From Salvator merianae (taxonomy: Eukaryota > Chordata > Lepidosauria > Squamata > Teiidae): a DNA stretch of 64,000 bases. Positions 60,324-64,000 of this stretch are shown in pieces. The stretch's first letter is position 1; each line of letters opens with the position of its first letter. The notes under the pieces are model-generated. The model saw only the letters and a program-made list of their open reading frames with translations, was not told the origin of the DNA and did not search any database. The position numbers were made by a program, and so were the translations under genes. The stretch spans positions 45,269,024 through 45,333,023 of the forward strand of contig QVOM02000116.1 of assembly GCA_003586115.2 (NCBI GenBank), in the 5' to 3' direction.

Positions 60324-60715
60324 TGACAGTAACCCCAAGGTGCTAGGTTTATCACAATTCCATGTATGGTAGCCCCAATATGATAGGCCTATTGTGACTT
60401 CATGGGTAGTAATCCCAAGGTGATAGGTTTGTCATGGCTTCATGGATAGTAACCCCAAGATAATAGGCCTATCATAACTCCATGATAGCAGCGACAGCTC
60501 ATCACTTTAAGTGCTGGTGTTTGCATGTTGCTGGAAGGAGGGATCGCTGACCACAGGGTTGACATTTTGCCACAGCAGGCTGCTGCAAGACCTGCCCAGG
60601 GAGGGGCGTGTTTTCATGGTCATCGACATGTGAACACCTGCATTTCCCCTAAAGCGACGAGCCATAGCTGATGGATAGTAATGCCAAGGTGATAGGCCTA
60701 TTGTGATTTCATATA
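60324..60715. repeat. 40-bp minisatellite, five units
   Basis: The unit phrase 'a(a/g)(c/t)cccaa' starts at 60331, 60371, 60411 and 60451, exactly 40 bp apart. The consensus is 'gtaaccccaaggtgatagg' followed by 'cctattgtgacttcatgga'. A fifth unit is displaced to 60680 by an insertion. See the hAT entry and the findings. Confidence 0.85.
60489..60670. mobile_element. 182-bp hAT-like element in the minisatellite
   Basis: Ends CAGCGACAGCTCATCACTTT and, reversed, CAGCTATGGCTCGTCGCTTT: 21-bp terminal repeats agreeing at 16 positions, with most mismatches of CpG-decay type. The right flank is ATGGATAG (60671-60678) and the left reads CATGATAG, the same 8-mer with one base lost. An 8-bp duplication and CA..TG ends fit the hAT superfamily. 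No transposase. Confidence 0.75.
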
Positions 60716-62066
60716 CAGTCAGCCTAGTTGTGCCGCAGGCTGTATAGTACAACATTTTAGTCCAAGCAGACTAAAGTGTGGAATATAATATTTTAATCCT
60801 TTTCACGTTCCTAAAACATGCTAGTACGTTAAGGAAATAATTTTATCTTCCTCTTCTCCCTTGCACGCTAATCCTTTTCTACAGCTGGAAATAATGTGGT
60901 CCTGGAAACTGTAAAGCAGTGAACTGTTTGAAGTAAATAGTTCATTTGACAGTCAGTTAGAAACCAAGCTCTTAGCGCAAGGGAGAATAGATTAGGAAAG
61001 AACCTTGTTTTGGTGCTAGTTTTTTTTTTTTAATTCCTTGCAGAGAATTTAGTACATGGCTGCATTTTTAAAATTAGTGATTTAGCTCTATAGACCTCCA
61101 TTTTATTTCTGAGAATAGTCCTGCTAGGTAAGTATTGTCTTGATATATACTTCTATGGCCATACCAGGGTTAGGGTTAAAAGAAGGGGTTAGGGCTAGGG
61201 AAAACTTGGAATTCAATCAGATAGTTGCATCAAATAATATCACGATCATATTATCAGCAGTGACTAGATTGGAACCATTAGGTATGTGATATAAGTAATG
61301 GAAGCCCAAGACCTACACTGCATTAATGTAAAATTAGAGGAACAAGCCTGAAGGTGTAGGAAAGTGTTTTCTTCCTTAAGATACTGAAATGGAGCTGAAG
61401 CAGTCATTCTGTGACTTAATAACTTCTTTCTATTAGAAGCAGGCATTCTGCCTTGAAGAATGGCACTTTGACCTTAGAGGAGCACAGAGATGCATCCTTG
61501 TGTCGCTTCCTGGTAGTTTTCCTTATTTCCCTGTCCCAGGAAGGCTGTTTTAAAGCTTTTCTGAAACCATTACAGCTAATTTATTTAAGGTCTCCATGCC
61601 CCCAGGCTGTTCCCTATGTAAGCCTTACTAGACACTCAATAGCAGCCTGATATTTTCAGGTGGGTGACTGCCCGATGGACTTGGTATCACTAGCGGAGGT
61701 GGATTTGATAATGCCTGGTAGACATACTATAATAAGTAATTTCAGTTCTGTAATATTGTATAGCTAAACTACATGTCAGTCTTCTTTTGCCTGTTTCACC
61801 TGAGTGAAGCATTGTGGACTTTTCTAGGTAATTCCTGAATTTTCTCTCCCCAAGTTTGTAGCGCCTTAATGTTTCGAAGGTTTCCAGAGCTATGTATGGA
61901 GGAAAGATTTTATGAATATACAGCCATAGTAATGAAGAATATTGGAATCCCCCTTCTGTTTCAACTTTATATTGTAAAAATTTGACTTGTCATTTGAAGC
62001 AAGATTTTATCTGCCAAGTTTCTAAGTACCTGTCCAGGTAGTAGATGATATTTCATGGCCTGTGTT

Positions 62067-62096
62067 CATAAGGACACAGAATTTTGTGTCCTTATG
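62067..62096. repeat. Perfect 12-bp hairpin
   Basis: CATAAGGACACA (62067-62078), loop gaattt, TGTGTCCTTATG (62085-62096): 12 of 12 pairs with a 6-base loop. No T-run follows that would make it a Pol III terminator. Function unknown. Confidence 0.85.
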
Positions 62097-62154
62097 TTTT
62101 CCTGTTCTTTAATATTCTACCATGCATCCAAAGGCGAACTTGATGCTCCAGAGT

Positions 62155-62540
62155 ATGTTTTTTTTAAATAAATTTTTATTAGCCATAAACAAAACAATAC
62201 TAAAATAGACAAAACAAAGCATAACTACATCACACACACCATAAGACAAACAAATATACATAAATCAGAAAAAAATATAAACAATTATATGCTTTCTGAT
62301 TACTAATAGGTTTTAGATACTTCTTGGGACATTTGGATAAATGATAATTTTGTTGTATGCCTTGGGAAGAAAATCTCCATGTAGCTACATTAAATACGAT
62401 TAATCTTCTCCCTTTAGTCGTTAAGTGGTCATTAAGAGGAAATCAATATGAAAAGCAAAAGTGCCTTTTAAATACACCCCACACAACCATACAGATACAC
62501 AAAATAGCAAATCATAAGATAAATATGAGAGCATAGAAAT
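62155..62540 (-). mobile_element. L1-like LINE 3' tail, antisense
   Basis: A T-run 'tgttttttttaaataa' precedes 'ttattagccataaacaaaac' and A/C-rich 'acatcacacacaccataaga' text, i.e. the complement of a poly-A-tailed L1-like 3' UTR. Right border approximate. Confidence 0.45.
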
Positions 62541-62863
62541 GCAAATTCTGCATTTGCTAACAGTTGCCCAGCATTTATATTGCCCTGAATGGTGTTTGCT
62601 GTCGTTCAGTGGTAAGTTATAGATTTGTGACTAAAAGAGTAATGGGGAGGGATAGGACTTCTGTTGATAGCCTGCCTTTAATTTCTTTTGCCTTTCAATC
62701 TTCTCCCCCACACCCCTAAACGTGCTGTATGAGCCTCTGTTCTATCTTTGATATTTGGCTTTATCATGTATCAGTTCTGAGAGGAGTTGGGTTAAAGGTG
62801 GCAGTTTTGGGATTGATTCAGTTCCAAATTCATGGAATACATGATAGACCCATCTACAACGTA

Positions 62864-62945
62864 GGCCCTTTCTGCACTGGGCCTCATTCTGAATTATATC
62901 CTGGAATAGTAGCCTGCCTAGTCTGCACCAGCGTGCAGCATCACC
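62864..62945. mobile_element. Half of a palindromic MITE
   Basis: 'ggccctttctgcactgggcc' and 'gaattatatcctggaatag' match the left half of 48017-48195. The right half is missing after 'ccagcgtgcagc'. Confidence 0.6.
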
Positions 62946-63474
62946 CAGTAACATCTAGAGAACTGCAGGTCAGACATCTTTGGTTTAAAGACACATGCAT
63001 GATCATGTGCTCCAGAAAGTCTAGAAAGCCGTCAGAAGCTTCCACTTCTGTTTTCAATTAACTGTAAATGATAGTTAATTTGTGCAGTGTGGTTCAGCTT
63101 AACTATGGTAAGCCAATTTCATAAACCATGATTTGAATTTAGCTTGTTTTTTTGTACCATAGTAACTTACCCGATCTTGGTCATAATGGTAAACTACTGT
63201 GTGCCTACAACAAAGGCAAGAGTAAAGAAATAGGACAGGAACAAAGTTGGCGTAAATATTACTAAACCACTCTGAATTGGGCTTATGCTTATAACAGCAA
63301 TTCTCTACACTGTTCTGCTGTTTATCCAATATCATTCAGTAGGACAACCAGCCCAAAAATGGACACAGCCTCACCACACGCAGAAGCACAGAGTTTGAAT
63401 CCTCTCTTCACTTCTACTCTGAGTGTTTTTCATTCAGAGTTACTAATATGTGTAACTGTATTTAGTTCACTGGT

Positions 63475-63535
63475 CGTAAGAACGTAAGAGCAGCCCTGCT
63501 GCTCAACCAACTAACTATCCTAGCCATAGGGGGGG
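63475..63535 (-). mobile_element. Truncated CR1 terminus, antisense
   Basis: 'gtaagaacgtaagagcagcc' and 'ctgctgctcaacc' are a CR1 3' end in reverse. Only about 50 bp remain. Confidence 0.5.
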
Positions 63536-64000
63536 GAAAGCCAAGTGTATCTGATATTTGGTTGATTTTTAGCCAAAGTTGTCAGCCCTGGTTTGAATAG
63601 AACTGCAGCTTTATAGTGTTTCACCTAGCATAAGCCCTATGTATTTTAGCCCTCCCCTCCAATAGCCTCAATAGGCATGAGCCACATCCACTGAATTTGG
63701 TAAAACTGCTGCAGGAAGAAACTCCAGGTGCTCGAAGGAAAATTTATTTCAGACCCAACTTGTTTTGGAAGCTCATGTCCAGGGCAATCAGACTTCTTGT
63801 TGGCAGGGAATCTTATGGGAAACCCTCCTAAATCAGGTGAGCTGCCTTCTTGTGGGGGGCATATTTGAAAAGGGAATTCTTAACAACTGCAACTGCTCCA
63901 AAATGGGTCAGATATGTAATAAATCTTCATGCACCTGGAATACATTTTTCTTTTTTAATTTGCAGCTGATGTAGAACACAGTCTCTCTTTCCAACCCCTC

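Noticed and set aside
60324..60490. CRISPR-like array
   Set aside because: Units are contiguous 40-bp repeats with no spacers, in a vertebrate genome: a minisatellite.

Overview
This window looks like vertebrate nuclear DNA, most likely from a squamate reptile (lizard or snake). It is AT-rich, CpG-poor and interspersed-repeat-rich. No complete protein-coding gene can be read from it. The organism call rests on the mix of mobile elements: many CR1 tails of the 'gatccagcag...tatgttctta' type, L2-like LINE tails, a decayed Dong/R4-type LINE, a Bov-B (RTE) fragment, a DIRS-type tyrosine recombinase fragment, antisense L1-like tails, 5S rRNA-derived and tRNA-derived SINEs, and many short palindromic DNA transposons (MITEs). 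The squamate call is inference. The sequence reads as a long intron or intergenic stretch.

Layout. 1-7 kb: CR1 and L2 fragments around a mostly repeat-free block (about 0.99-2.34 kb) that could hold conserved noncoding sequence. 7.1-9.2 kb: the Dong/R4 LINE, split by a 140-bp MITE. 9-25 kb: mostly unrecognised sequence with MITEs, a 195-bp AT-rich palindrome (12.5 kb), L2 and CR1 pieces and a tandem pair of CR1 tails (23.5 kb). 25.7-26.5 kb: DIRS-like fragment. 27-34 kb: MITEs, CR1 tails, one CR1 split by a 0.5-kb inverted-repeat element (32.35-32.86 kb), and an unidentified antisense coding-like segment (32.9 kb).

35.3-38.3 kb is the least repeat-like part. It has a local CpG-bearing, TATA-containing promoter-like stretch on the plus strand and two unidentified coding-like segments on the minus strand (35.67-35.95 kb and 37.85-38.26 kb). 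A second candidate exon, on the plus strand, is at 53.99-54.14 kb and has a strong splice donor. If real, these are the only host-gene parts here, and I could not identify the genes.

38-64 kb: a hAT-like MITE, the Bov-B fragment, 5S-derived SINEs, more CR1/L2 (including a second tandem CR1-tail pair at 50.4-50.8 kb) and large MITEs. At 60.3-60.7 kb a 40-bp minisatellite is interrupted by a 182-bp hAT-like element, whose removal with one target-site copy restores the repeat register to within one base. The clearest observations are nested insertions giving relative ages. I saw no new gene system with strong support.
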